A stretch of DNA of 64,000 nt, from the NCBI GenBank assembly GCA_003224235.1, contig QHYU01000137.1, positions 1 to 64,000 of the forward strand, written 5' to 3'. The notes beneath the pieces were generated by a model, which was not told the DNA's origin, searched no databases, and saw nothing but the letters and a program-made list of their open reading frames with translations. Origin of the DNA: Acidobacteriota bacterium. GTDB lineage: Bacteria > Acidobacteriota > Terriglobia > Acidiferrales > UBA7541. This document shows, piece by piece, positions 28,695 through 37,120 of the stretch. A program made the translations under genes and the position numbers. The first letter of the stretch is position 1, and every line of letters starts with the position of its first letter.

Positions 28695-31640
28695 TTACCG
28701 CGCGGTCTGGCGCGCGGGCACTAGGCCGAGCGCTTCGACGACGGCGTCGTGCACCGCCGGGCGCAATTGCGCGATCTTTTCGTTTTCGCGTGTGGGATAG
28801 ACGCGGTTGGTCAGCAGGACGACGAATAGCTCCTTCTCCGGGTCGATCCAGATCGAGGTGCCGCTGAAGCCGGTGTGGCCGTAACTGCGCGCGGAGAAGT
28901 ATCTCCCGCTCGAAGAATCTTCGGTGGGTACGGTCCAGCCGAGCGCCCGAGTGCCGCCCGCGAGCGCCTGCCGCGAGGTGAACAGCTCGATGGTGTTTCT
29001 GGGCAGGATGCGCTGGTGAGTGTAAAGGCCCCCATTCAGCAGCATCTGGCAGAACGCCGCCAGGTCCGCCGCAGTCGAAAACAGGCCCGCGTGGCCGGCC
29101 ACACCGCCCATGGCCCAGGCATTCTCGTCGTGGACTTCGCCGAGAACTAGCCGCTTGCGAAACGCCGCGTCGTTTTCCGTGGGAGCAATGCGCGCGCGCA
29201 GGCTCTTGGGCGGGTTGTAGAGCGAGTCCCGCATCCCCAGCGGCGTAAAGATGCGCTCGCGCGCCAGCCTGTCCAGCGATTCGCCCGTCATCCGCTCGAC
29301 GATTTCGCCGAGGAGGATAAAGCCGAGGTCAGAGTACGAGGACTGCTTTCCCGGCTCAGAGGTGAGCGGCTCAGAGAAAATCTTTGCGAGCACTTCGCGT
29401 CTAGCCTGAGGCGAACCCAACTTCCCCTTCGACGTTTCGTAATAGGGCTTATGCGGGGGCAGTCCCGAGGTATGTGTGAGCAGGTGACGCAGTGTCACGT
29501 TGCGCCGCCACTCGGGGTTGGGTCCGGCGGCCCATTCAGGAAGGTAGGTTGCGATCGGAGCATCGAGTTGCAGGCGCCCTGCTGCGACCTGCATGGCAAC
29601 CAGCGTAGTCGTCACCACCGGCTTGGAGAGAGACGCCACATCGTAAATCGTCTGGGGGGTGACCGAGGGTGCGTTTGCCTGGTAAGTTTGCCGGCCAAAG
29701 GCGCGCAGAGTTAACTCCCCGCGGTAGCCTACCGCCAGCACGCCGCCGGGAAACGCGCCATCAGCGACAGCGCGATCCAAAACACCGAACGCCGGTTTCA
29801 GACTCGCCTCGATATCCGCGGATGCCGCGCGAAGCGTCATCGGGTTCGCCGCGACAGAGAGTCCATCGCCAATCTTTAACCCCACCGGCGCAACGCCCGG
29901 CACGCTCACCGGCAGCCGCCCGCTAACGGCCACTTGGCCGAAGAGCGCACGAGCTGCGGCGCGCTGCGCGACGTCAAACGTGCTGAACACGGCGAGCCAG
30001 GTCTTTGCCGCAGGGAAGCGCTCGATCAGGTAGGGGCTGCCGAAAGCCGCCACCACGACAGGTTTGCGCGCGGCGAGTAATTCATTCACCAGAGCGGCCT
30101 GATCTTCTGGCAGCCCGACGGTGCCTTTGCGGTCCGCCACGCGCACAAACAGCGCCGCAATCGCCACGTCGTAGCTGTCCGGCGGTGGCAGCTTGACCGT
30201 TTCAACTTTGGTGAACTTCGTGTCCGTGCGCACCACTTCCAGCGAATCCACCCGCCAGCGGCTCTCGCGCTCGAGGTCTTCGCCGGGATAGGGATCTGAG
30301 TCGCCGGAGATCACCACCAGAAGAACCCGCATGGGCCGGGTGGCATCGAGCGGAAGCATATGGGGCGCGTCGCGCAGCAGAGTCACGCCGCGATCGGCGA
30401 TGTCCTGCGCCTGGCGGAGAAACTCCGGCCGGCCGAACTGCGTGGCGATCGCGTTCAGGTCCACGAGCTTCTGCTTGTGCAGGCCAAGACGCGCCTTGGC
30501 GCGAAGCACGCGCGTCACCGCTTCGTCGATGCGCGACTTCGGAATGCGGCCCGAAGCGATCGCATCGGCGAGCGCCGCAAGCGCCGCCTCTGGTGCGGGA
30601 GGCACTAGCAGCACGTCGACGCCAGCCAGGATTGACCGCACCGCGACCTCGGCGGGCGGATAGCGCACCGTGACCCCGCCCATGTCCAGCGCGTCAGTCA
30701 CCACGACGCCTTCGAAGCCCATCTGCCGGTGCAGCAGCTCGGTGAGAATCTTGGGCGAAAGCGTCGCCGGAACATCCGGATCGGGCTCGATCGCCGGCAC
30801 CGCGAGGTGCCCGGTCATGATCGTGCTCACCCCGGCGGCAATGGCCGCCCGGAAGGGCGCCAACTCGACCTGCTCGAGGCGGGCGCGATCTCCGCGGACA
30901 GTGGGCAGATCGAGGTGTGAATCCGTGCTGGTATCTCCGTGGCCGGGGAAATGCTTCGCGGTGGCCAGCGCGCCATTTTCTTCCACGCCGCGCACAAACG
31001 CAGCGACAAACTCGGCCACGCGCCGGGGATCTTCGCCAAACGACCGCGTATTGATAATCGGGTTATCGGAGTTACTGTTGACGTCGGCCACCGGAGCGAA
31101 CACCCAATGAACTCCCGCGGCGCGCGCTTCGATCGCGGTGATTCGTCCCACCGTGTAGGCATCTTGCGGCGAGCCGGTCGCCGCTACAGCCATCGCGAGG
31201 GGAAAAGACGTGCCTTCGTCCAAGCGCATGGCGGTGCCGCGCTCGAAATCCGCTCCGATCAGCAGCGGAATCTTGGCGTGACTCTGCAGGTGATTCGCCA
31301 GCACCGCGGTGGGGTAGACCTGGCTGCGCTCGATCCCCAGCGGCGCCCCGCGCGTCTGCACGACAAAGCCGCCGAGGTGGTTTTGCTCCACCTGCCGCAG
31401 CAGATCCTTGTATCCCGGGCTCTCGGCGGCGAGAAATCCTCCGTAGTAGAACACCATCACGAGTTGCCCGAGTTTTTCCTCGAGCGTCATACTCTTCAGC
31501 GTTTGCGCGACCCATTTCTCGCCGTCGGCAGAAAGTTTCGTCGGGGAAAGCGCGGCTCCCGCAGTGGAAGTTTTCGCGGTGCGGCTGGTTTGCGCCATCA
31601 ATAGGAGAGCGGTCAGCAGGAGGAGCCAGCGGTTAGCCAT
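28695..31640 (-). CDS. Secreted NagZ (GH3) fused to a beta-lactamase-fold serine hydrolase
   Basis: A two-enzyme protein of about 981 residues. After a signal peptide (MANRWLLLLTALLLMA), the GH3 domain has MTLEEKLGQLVMV and the NagZ His/Asp motif KHFPGHGDTSTDSH (about 229-242). The nucleophile Asp is in VVVTDALDMGG (about 316), and a GH3 C-terminal domain follows. From about residue 610 there is a class C beta-lactamase-fold domain with SxxK as SLSK (about 670-673), YSDLGFILLG as the YxN-like motif, and GHTGFSG in place of KTG. NagZ removes non-reducing GlcNAc. The second domain resembles the AmiE/YbbE type that cleaves peptides from MurNAc in Bacillus. The amidase role is inference. ATG 31640 marks the signal peptide. 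Confidence 0.9.
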   Translation of the reverse strand: MANRWLLLLTALLLMAQTSRTAKTSTAGAALSPTKLSADGEKWVAQTLKSMTLEEKLGQLVMVFYYGGFLAAESPGYKDLLRQVEQNHLGGFVVQTRGAPLGIERSQVYPTAVLANHLQSHAKIPLLIGADFERGTAMRLDEGTSFPLAMAVAATGSPQDAYTVGRITAIEARAAGVHWVFAPVADVNSNSDNPIINTRSFGEDPRRVAEFVAAFVRGVEENGALATAKHFPGHGDTSTDSHLDLPTVRGDRARLEQVELAPFRAAIAAGVSTIMTGHLAVPAIEPDPDVPATLSPKILTELLHRQMGFEGVVVTDALDMGGVTVRYPPAEVAVRSILAGVDVLLVPPAPEAALAALADAIASGRIPKSRIDEAVTRVLRAKARLGLHKQKLVDLNAIATQFGRPEFLRQAQDIADRGVTLLRDAPHMLPLDATRPMRVLLVVISGDSDPYPGEDLERESRWRVDSLEVVRTDTKFTKVETVKLPPPDSYDVAIAALFVRVADRKGTVGLPEDQAALVNELLAARKPVVVAAFGSPYLIERFPAAKTWLAVFSTFDVAQRAAARALFGQVAVSGRLPVSVPGVAPVGLKIGDGLSVAANPMTLRAASADIEASLKPAFGVLDRAVADGAFPGGVLAVGYRGELTLRAFGRQTYQANAPSVTPQTIYDVASLSKPVVTTTLVAMQVAAGRLQLDAPIATYLPEWAAGPNPEWRRNVTLRHLLTHTSGLPPHKPYYETSKGKLGSPQARREVLAKIFSEPLTSEPGKQSSYSDLGFILLGEIVERMTGESLDRLARERIFTPLGMRDSLYNPPKSLRARIAPTENDAAFRKRLVLGEVHDENAWAMGGVAGHAGLFSTAADLAAFCQMLLNGGLYTHQRILPRNTIELFTSRQALAGGTRALGWTVPTEDSSSGRYFSARSYGHTGFSGTSIWIDPEKELFVVLLTNRVYPTRENEKIAQLRPAVHDAVVEALGLVPARQTAR

Positions 31641-31737
31641 CAGGGTCGGCTTCGGCTGCCGAGGTTGACGCCTGCATGCCGTGGCTGTATATAGCACACG
31701 GCTTGCGGCGACACAACCAACTGATCAGCACGACGGT

Positions 31738-31867
31738 AACCACAGATAAACACGGATGAATACAACCACAGATAGATGCTGATGAACACGGATAAAAGGA
31801 GAATCCAAGAGCTTTTTTCCTGTGGTTTGTTTCTCTTATCTGTGTTGATCTGCGTTCATCTGTGGTT
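31738..31867. repeat. Palindromic CACAGATGAACAC element overlapping a gene start
   Basis: The left arm 31738-31796 holds two nested units (AACCACAGATAAACACGGAT and a second AACCACAGAT...GATGAACACGGAT). The right arm 31836-31867 is their inverted copy (TCTGTGTTGATCTGCGTTCA then TCTGTGGTT). The start codon and signal-peptide core of the 31776-34316 gene lie inside. Confidence 0.85.
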
Positions 31868-34316
31868 CTTTTCGGTTTCTGTTTCTGCGCAGCAGGCTCC
31901 CCACAAATCGCCGCCTGCAGCCGCGTCGTCGATCCCTGGCCTGAGCCCTACACTCGATGCCCTGGTCGAGAAAGCCGTGGCTGCCGGTGAAATCCCGGGC
32001 GCCGTGTTGCTGGTGAGCCATCGCGGACGCGTTCTCCATCGCAAGGCTTATGGCTCGCGGGCGCTGTTGCCAAAGCGTGAACCGATGACTGTGGACACGA
32101 TTTTTGACCTAGCCTCGCTCACCAAGGTCGTTGCCACCACCTCCGCGGTGATGAAGCTGGTCGAGCAGGGCAAAATTCGCCTCAACGATCCAGTGGCGCG
32201 GTACATTCCTGAATTCGCGGGGCCGGGTGATCAGGGGGAAACCCACGGCGGCAAGAAGGAGGGCAAGGACCAGGTCACCATTCGCCACCTGCTGACGCAT
32301 ACTGCGGGCCTGGCGCCGGTCCCGCGTGTGCCAGAGGTAACCACCGGCGCAGAGCCAGTGCTCAACGCGATTTACGAGGAACCACTGGTTTCGCCCCCGG
32401 GCGCGCGGTTTCTGTATAGCGATAGCGGCTTCATCCTGCTCGGCGGCCTGGTCCGCCGGGTAAGCGGCGTTCCGCTCGACGAGTTCGTCACGCGAGAAAC
32501 TTTCGCGCCACTCGGTATGGGCCGGACCCGCTTCCGCCCGCCGGCCGAATGGATTCCCCGGATCGCTCCGACTGAAGAATTGGACTTGCCCGAAGCAGCG
32601 AAGACCGGCTCGGCCAAAGGGCAGGTCTTGCGCGGAGTGGTGCACGACCCGCGCTCTCGCATGATGGGCGGCGTCGCCGGTCACGCCGGCTTGTTTTCCA
32701 CCGCCGATGACTTGACCATCTTCTGCCGCATGATATTGGCCGGAGGCGTGGGGCCGAATGGCAAACGCATCTTCGCCGCCGCCATTGTGCAAAAGATGAC
32801 CACGCCGCAGAGCCCGCCGTGGAGCCCCACGGTGCGCGGTCTGGGTTGGGACATTGACTCAATATATTCGGCGCCGCGTGGAGAGCTCTTTCCGCTGGGG
32901 TCATTTGGCCACACTGGCTTCACCGGTACCTCAGTCTGGATCGATCCTTCGAGCCAGACGTTCATCATCCTGCTGACCAATAGCGTTCATCCCTACGTGC
33001 GTTCCCCCATCTCGAGCCTGCGCTCGCGAGTGGCTACGGCAGTTGCTGCCGGCCTGAATGTAGCGGCGCGCTTCAGCCGGCAACCTCCGGTTTCACCCGA
33101 TGGCGGGCCAAAGCCTGCCGCCATGCAAACGGATACCTCAATGATCGAGCGCAGCGTCGGCGTTGGGCGTGAGCCGGCGCGCAACGCGCACACCAAGACT
33201 GGCATCGACGTGCTGGCGGAAGAAGACTTCGCGCCGCTGCGAGGCAAGCGGGTGGCGCTGATCACCAATCAAACAGGGCTTGACCGGGATGGCCGCGGCA
33301 CCATTCAGCTACTGGCCCATGCGGATCGAGTCAAGCTCGTCGCGTTGTTCAGCCCCGAGCACGGGATTGCTGGCCGCGCGGAGGATAAGGTCTCCTCCTC
33401 GACGGATCCCGCGACCGGCCTGCCCATCTACAGCCTCTACGGCGACACTCGCCGGCCCGCCGACGAAATGCTGCGGGGTATCGACGCGCTCGTTTTCGAT
33501 ATTCAAGATGCCGGCGTGCGCTTCTATACCTATATCACCACGATGGGCTATGCAATGGAGGAATCCGCGAAGCACAAGATCACCTTCTATGTGCTCGACC
33601 GGCCGAACCCATTGGGCGGCCAGACCATCGAAGGCCCGATGCTCGACCGCGACCGGCTGAATTTCGTCGGGTATTTCCCCATGCCGGTGCGTTACGCGAT
33701 GACGTTGGGAGAGCTGGCGCGAATGTTCAATGCCGAAAACAAGATCGGATGCGACCTGCATGTGATCGCAATGAAGGGCTGGCGCCGCAGCGACTGGTAT
33801 GAGGCCACCGGCCTGCTTTGGGTGGCGCCATCGCCCAATCTGCGCTCGCTCAATGCAGCTCTGCTCTATCCCGGCATCGAGATCCTGCAAAGCGCCGACA
33901 TTTCGGTCGGCCGCGGAACTGACACACCCTTTGAGCTGTTGGGCGCCCCGTGGATCCATGCCACCCAGCTTGCCGATTACCTGAATAGCCGCTTTGTCCC
34001 CGGCGTGCGCTTTGTCCCTACGCGGTTCACGCCCCGCGCGGGCCCGCACAAGGACCTGCTCTGCCAAGGCATTGCGCTGATCATTACCGATCGTGCCTCG
34101 CTGCACTCCATGTTGATGGGTTTGGAGATTGCTGCAGCGCTGGCGAAACTGTATCCCGATAAGTTCGATCTCCAGGGTACCATCGCGCTGGTGGGTTCCG
34201 CGGCCACGATTGCCCGGTTAAAAAAGGGTGACGAGCCCTCCGTCATTGTCGCGGACTGGACGGAAGAGATCGAGGCCTTCAAGAGGATTCGCGCCAAATA
34301 CCTGCTGTACCCCTGA
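31776..34316 (+). CDS. Secreted beta-lactamase-fold serine hydrolase fused to NamZ (DUF1343)
   Basis: An 846-residue bifunctional protein. The signal peptide (residues about 13-38, core LSVLICVHLWFF, cleavage near VSA/QQ) is encoded by a dispersed repeat. Residues 55-430 are a class C beta-lactamase fold: SLTK (114-117), YSD (214-216), VAGHAGLF, and GHTGFTG (378-384). Residues 475-846 are DUF1343, with ITNQTGLD, FSPEHGI, FDIQDAGVRFYTYI, DRPNPLGG and SVGRGTDTPFE. DUF1343 includes Bacillus NamZ, an exo-beta-N-acetylmuramidase releasing MurNAc from non-reducing ends. Bacillus encodes amiE-nagZ-namZ as separate genes; here the hydrolase and NamZ are joined. It is divergent from the NagZ fusion. 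The hydrolase domain may strip peptides before NamZ acts (inference). Confidence 0.9.
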   Translation: MLMNTDKRRIQELFSCGLFLLSVLICVHLWFFSVSVSAQQAPHKSPPAAASSIPGLSPTLDALVEKAVAAGEIPGAVLLVSHRGRVLHRKAYGSRALLPKREPMTVDTIFDLASLTKVVATTSAVMKLVEQGKIRLNDPVARYIPEFAGPGDQGETHGGKKEGKDQVTIRHLLTHTAGLAPVPRVPEVTTGAEPVLNAIYEEPLVSPPGARFLYSDSGFILLGGLVRRVSGVPLDEFVTRETFAPLGMGRTRFRPPAEWIPRIAPTEELDLPEAAKTGSAKGQVLRGVVHDPRSRMMGGVAGHAGLFSTADDLTIFCRMILAGGVGPNGKRIFAAAIVQKMTTPQSPPWSPTVRGLGWDIDSIYSAPRGELFPLGSFGHTGFTGTSVWIDPSSQTFIILLTNSVHPYVRSPISSLRSRVATAVAAGLNVAARFSRQPPVSPDGGPKPAAMQTDTSMIERSVGVGREPARNAHTKTGIDVLAEEDFAPLRGKRVALITNQTGLDRDGRGTIQLLAHADRVKLVALFSPEHGIAGRAEDKVSSSTDPATGLPIYSLYGDTRRPADEMLRGIDALVFDIQDAGVRFYTYITTMGYAMEESAKHKITFYVLDRPNPLGGQTIEGPMLDRDRLNFVGYFPMPVRYAMTLGELARMFNAENKIGCDLHVIAMKGWRRSDWYEATGLLWVAPSPNLRSLNAALLYPGIEILQSADISVGRGTDTPFELLGAPWIHATQLADYLNSRFVPGVRFVPTRFTPRAGPHKDLLCQGIALIITDRASLHSMLMGLEIAAALAKLYPDKFDLQGTIALVGSAATIARLKKGDEPSVIVADWTEEIEAFKRIRAKYLLYP

Positions 34317-34502
34317 GCCAGAACTCCGTGACGCGGCCCGCCCCGGCCAAGCCGGGACGCACAAACCGCGTATCAGCCTGCCAGCTTAGAGCCTGTGTCT
34401 CGCCGCCGGTTTGCAGGACGCTGCGACGCCCTGGGGAGCCGCCAATGTCGGACCGCAGCCCGGCGCTACGCCACCCTTGCTGTCGTGGTAGATTTGCGGG
34501 CT

Positions 34503-35429
34503 ATGCGGATCTGCTCGCTGCTGCCTTCGGCCACAGAGATTCTCTTCGCTTTGGGTCTGGGCGGGGAAGTGGTCGGCGTTACTCACGAGTGTGATTTCCC
34601 GGCCGAGGCGCGCTCAAAACGAATTCTGGTCCGCTCGCGCCTGGCCCACGCCGCCACCGCGGCGGAAATTGATCGCCAGGTGCGTGACTTCCTCACCCGC
34701 GGCGAGAGCCTTTACAGCGTGGATGTCGAGGCGCTTCGCGTCATCGAGCCGGATCTCATCATCACCCAAGACCTCTGCCAGGTCTGCGCAGCTTCGCCGG
34801 ACGACCTGGCTGCGGCGCTTGCGAGCTTGCCGCGGCGGCCGGGCGTGCTTTCGCTCAACCCGCGCAGCCTTGCCGACGTTTGGCGCGACATCATCGTCGT
34901 GGGCGAAGCCACCGGCCGCGCCGACCAGGCGCATGAGCTTGTCATCGATCTGAGGCGCCGGGTGGCGGCGGTTGAGCGAGCGACGGCCGGTGTGAGTGCG
35001 CGACCCCGGGTGGTGTGTCTCGAGTGGCTCGATCCACTCTACGTCGCGGGGCATTGGGTGCCGGAGATGGTTGCCATCGCCGGTGGGAGCGACGTTTTGG
35101 GCCAGCCGGGCGAGCGGGCGTTCCGCGTCAGTTGGGAGCAACTCCTCGCGGTGCAGGCCGAGGTGGTACTGGTCATGCCGTGTGGCTATGGCCTGGAACA
35201 GGGCACCGCAGAGTTTGCTCGTACGCCGCTTCCCCGCGGCTGGGAGGACCTGCCCGCGGCGCAGCAACCCCGGATCTTCGCCGTGGATGCTTCGAGTTAT
35301 TTCTCGCGGCCCGGGCCGCGCTTGTCGACCGGCGTGGAAATCCTCGCCCAGGTGTTTCATCCAAAGCGCGCACCGGTCGCAGCTCCGCACGATGCTCTCT
35401 GCGCAGTTGCGGGCGGAGTGCGCTGCTAG
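34503..35429 (+). CDS. BtuF-like cobalamin-binding protein without signal peptide
   Basis: A 308-residue TroA/BtuF-fold protein. It begins MRICSLLPSATEILFALGLG, has VVGVTHECDFP, PDLIITQDLCQVC, LNPRSLADVWRDIIVVGEATG and a C-terminal RPGPRLSTGVEILAQVFHP. The fold is that of periplasmic corrinoid or iron-chelate binding proteins. No signal peptide is present at the chosen ATG (34503), and the upstream in-frame extension is Arg-rich and not signal-like. A cytoplasmic member of the family is therefore likely. No BtuCD genes adjoin it. Confidence 0.82.
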   Translation: MRICSLLPSATEILFALGLGGEVVGVTHECDFPAEARSKRILVRSRLAHAATAAEIDRQVRDFLTRGESLYSVDVEALRVIEPDLIITQDLCQVCAASPDDLAAALASLPRRPGVLSLNPRSLADVWRDIIVVGEATGRADQAHELVIDLRRRVAAVERATAGVSARPRVVCLEWLDPLYVAGHWVPEMVAIAGGSDVLGQPGERAFRVSWEQLLAVQAEVVLVMPCGYGLEQGTAEFARTPLPRGWEDLPAAQQPRIFAVDASSYFSRPGPRLSTGVEILAQVFHPKRAPVAAPHDALCAVAGGVRC

Positions 35430-35500
35430 CAGATGGCTACGGAAAAGGTCAGTGTAGGGGCAAGGCATGCCTTGCCCTACCAAGTCAATCCTCTACGCTC

Positions 35501-36913
35501 TTAGCGGATGACTGGACGCTGGCTACCAGTCGCCCCTCTCCGCCAATGGCGGTAAAAGACCAGTCCGAAGAGGATCAAGGCGAGGCCGAGTGACGACCGG
35601 ATCGGCCGCGCGAGCCACAGGTTGACTGTCAACGCCATGGCGCCGATCACGAAAGCAGCCGGGACCCATGGGTAGCCCCAGCAGCGGTACGGTCTCGGTA
35701 AATCTGGTTCGCTGTGACGCATCCGAAACATCGCCACCACAGCCAAGCCGTAGAAGATCCAGGCGGCGAAAATGAACAGCGAGGTAAGCTCCTCGAACGT
35801 GCCGGTGAGCACCATTAGACTGGTCAAAATCCCCTGGAAGATCAATGCACCGCCGGGCGTGCGAAACTTTGGGTGGATGGTCGCGGCCACGTTGAAGAAG
35901 ATGCCGTCGCGCGCCATGGCATAAGGCACGCGCGCCCCGCTGAGGAGGGAGGAATTAAGCGAACCGAGCGCCGCGATGACCATGGCCAGAGTCATCCATT
36001 GTGCCGCGCTGCTTCCGGCGAACCTTTCAACCACGTCTGAGGCCACATGCGTGGAACGTGCCAAGGTATCAAAGGGCAGCACGTAGAAGCATGCCGCGCT
36101 GAAAAGCAGATAGATCGCGCCCACCAGCACCACACCGCCCACCAACGCGCGCGGGAAGTTCCGCTGCGGCTCCTGCACTTCGGAGCCGACGAGGTTCAAG
36201 TCTTCCCAGCCGTCATAAGCCCACAGCCCAGCGGCCAGCGCTGCCAGGAAGGCGCCGATGGTTCCCAGTCCCAGCGCGGGCGGGACCATGGGCTGGAAAT
36301 TGGCTTTGTCTCCGTGCCCGAGCGCAAATCCGAAAATCACTACGGCGAGCACCGAGGCGATCTTGATCAGCGTCAGCGCCACCTGCACTTGTCCGCCCAG
36401 CCGCACGCCCAAGTAGTTGATGAACGTGATCACAGCAATGGCGACCACGGCCAACGGCTGCGCCCACGTAAACGCAAGATCGTAGGGCTTGCCCATCCAG
36501 GGCAGGGAGACATGCCAGGTGAAAAATGGCACGGCCACCGCTGGGAAGAGAAATCCCCAGAACCGCAGCAGTCCGGCAGCGATCGATGCGGCTGAAGCGG
36601 GACGTCCCACGATCGAATGCATCCAGCCGAAGAGAAAACCCCACGCCGGGCCGAAGCCGCGTCGCAAGTAGGCATACTCCCCGCCGGCTTCGGGAATCGA
36701 GGCGCCCAACTCGGCGAAGGAAAGCGCGCCGAACAGAGAGAGCACGCCGCCCACAACCCAAGCGGCAAACACCACGGCGACCGAGCCGCCGCTACTGGCC
36801 ATTTCGGCAGGCTTCAGAAAAATACCGGTGCCGATCATCGTGCCGACGACAATGGCTGCCGCCGCCCACGGTCCCAGACCGCGCACCAGTTCCAGTCGTT
36901 TGGCCGGCATCAC
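35501..36913 (-). CDS. APC-family amino acid permease
   Basis: A 470-residue inner-membrane transporter with about 12 hydrophobic segments. The APC signature at the first helix is GPWAAAAIVVGTMIGTGIFLKPAEMA, followed by FGALSFAELGASIPEAGGEYAYLRRGFGP. The later EVQEPQRNFPRALVGGV block is also typical. The substrate is unknown. Within the cell-wall salvage region it might import amino acids or small peptides freed from stem peptides, which is inference. It is convergent with the BtuF-like gene across a near-perfect palindrome (35454-35480). Confidence 0.88.
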   Translation of the reverse strand: MMPAKRLELVRGLGPWAAAAIVVGTMIGTGIFLKPAEMASSGGSVAVVFAAWVVGGVLSLFGALSFAELGASIPEAGGEYAYLRRGFGPAWGFLFGWMHSIVGRPASAASIAAGLLRFWGFLFPAVAVPFFTWHVSLPWMGKPYDLAFTWAQPLAVVAIAVITFINYLGVRLGGQVQVALTLIKIASVLAVVIFGFALGHGDKANFQPMVPPALGLGTIGAFLAALAAGLWAYDGWEDLNLVGSEVQEPQRNFPRALVGGVVLVGAIYLLFSAACFYVLPFDTLARSTHVASDVVERFAGSSAAQWMTLAMVIAALGSLNSSLLSGARVPYAMARDGIFFNVAATIHPKFRTPGGALIFQGILTSLMVLTGTFEELTSLFIFAAWIFYGLAVVAMFRMRHSEPDLPRPYRCWGYPWVPAAFVIGAMALTVNLWLARPIRSSLGLALILFGLVFYRHWRRGATGSQRPVIR

Positions 36914-37090
36914 TCCGTTGATCGTTTTCTGTGTCAGCTTCTCTGCCCTCTCCGATGCGAGTTGAAAGTCGAAAGTGGAGAGTCGAAACTCTAGATCTCG
37001 AGTTTAGACTTTAAGATCTGAAGCTGAATACCCACAGTCCGATAGCTGAAATCTAGAATCTGAAATTTGAGATCTAAAATCCAAGATTTT

Positions 37091-37120
37091 ATCAGTGTTC
37101 ATCAGTGTTCATCTGTGGTT
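37091..37120. repeat. Single arm of the CACAGATGAACAC repeat
   Basis: ATCAGTGTTC occurs twice in tandem (37091-37110) and ATCTGTGGTT follows. On the minus strand this is AACCACAGATGAACACTGAT. It encodes the last residues and the stop codon of the sodium symporter. Next to it, 36955-37090 is a low-complexity run of GAAATCT/GAGTCGAAA words. Confidence 0.8.
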
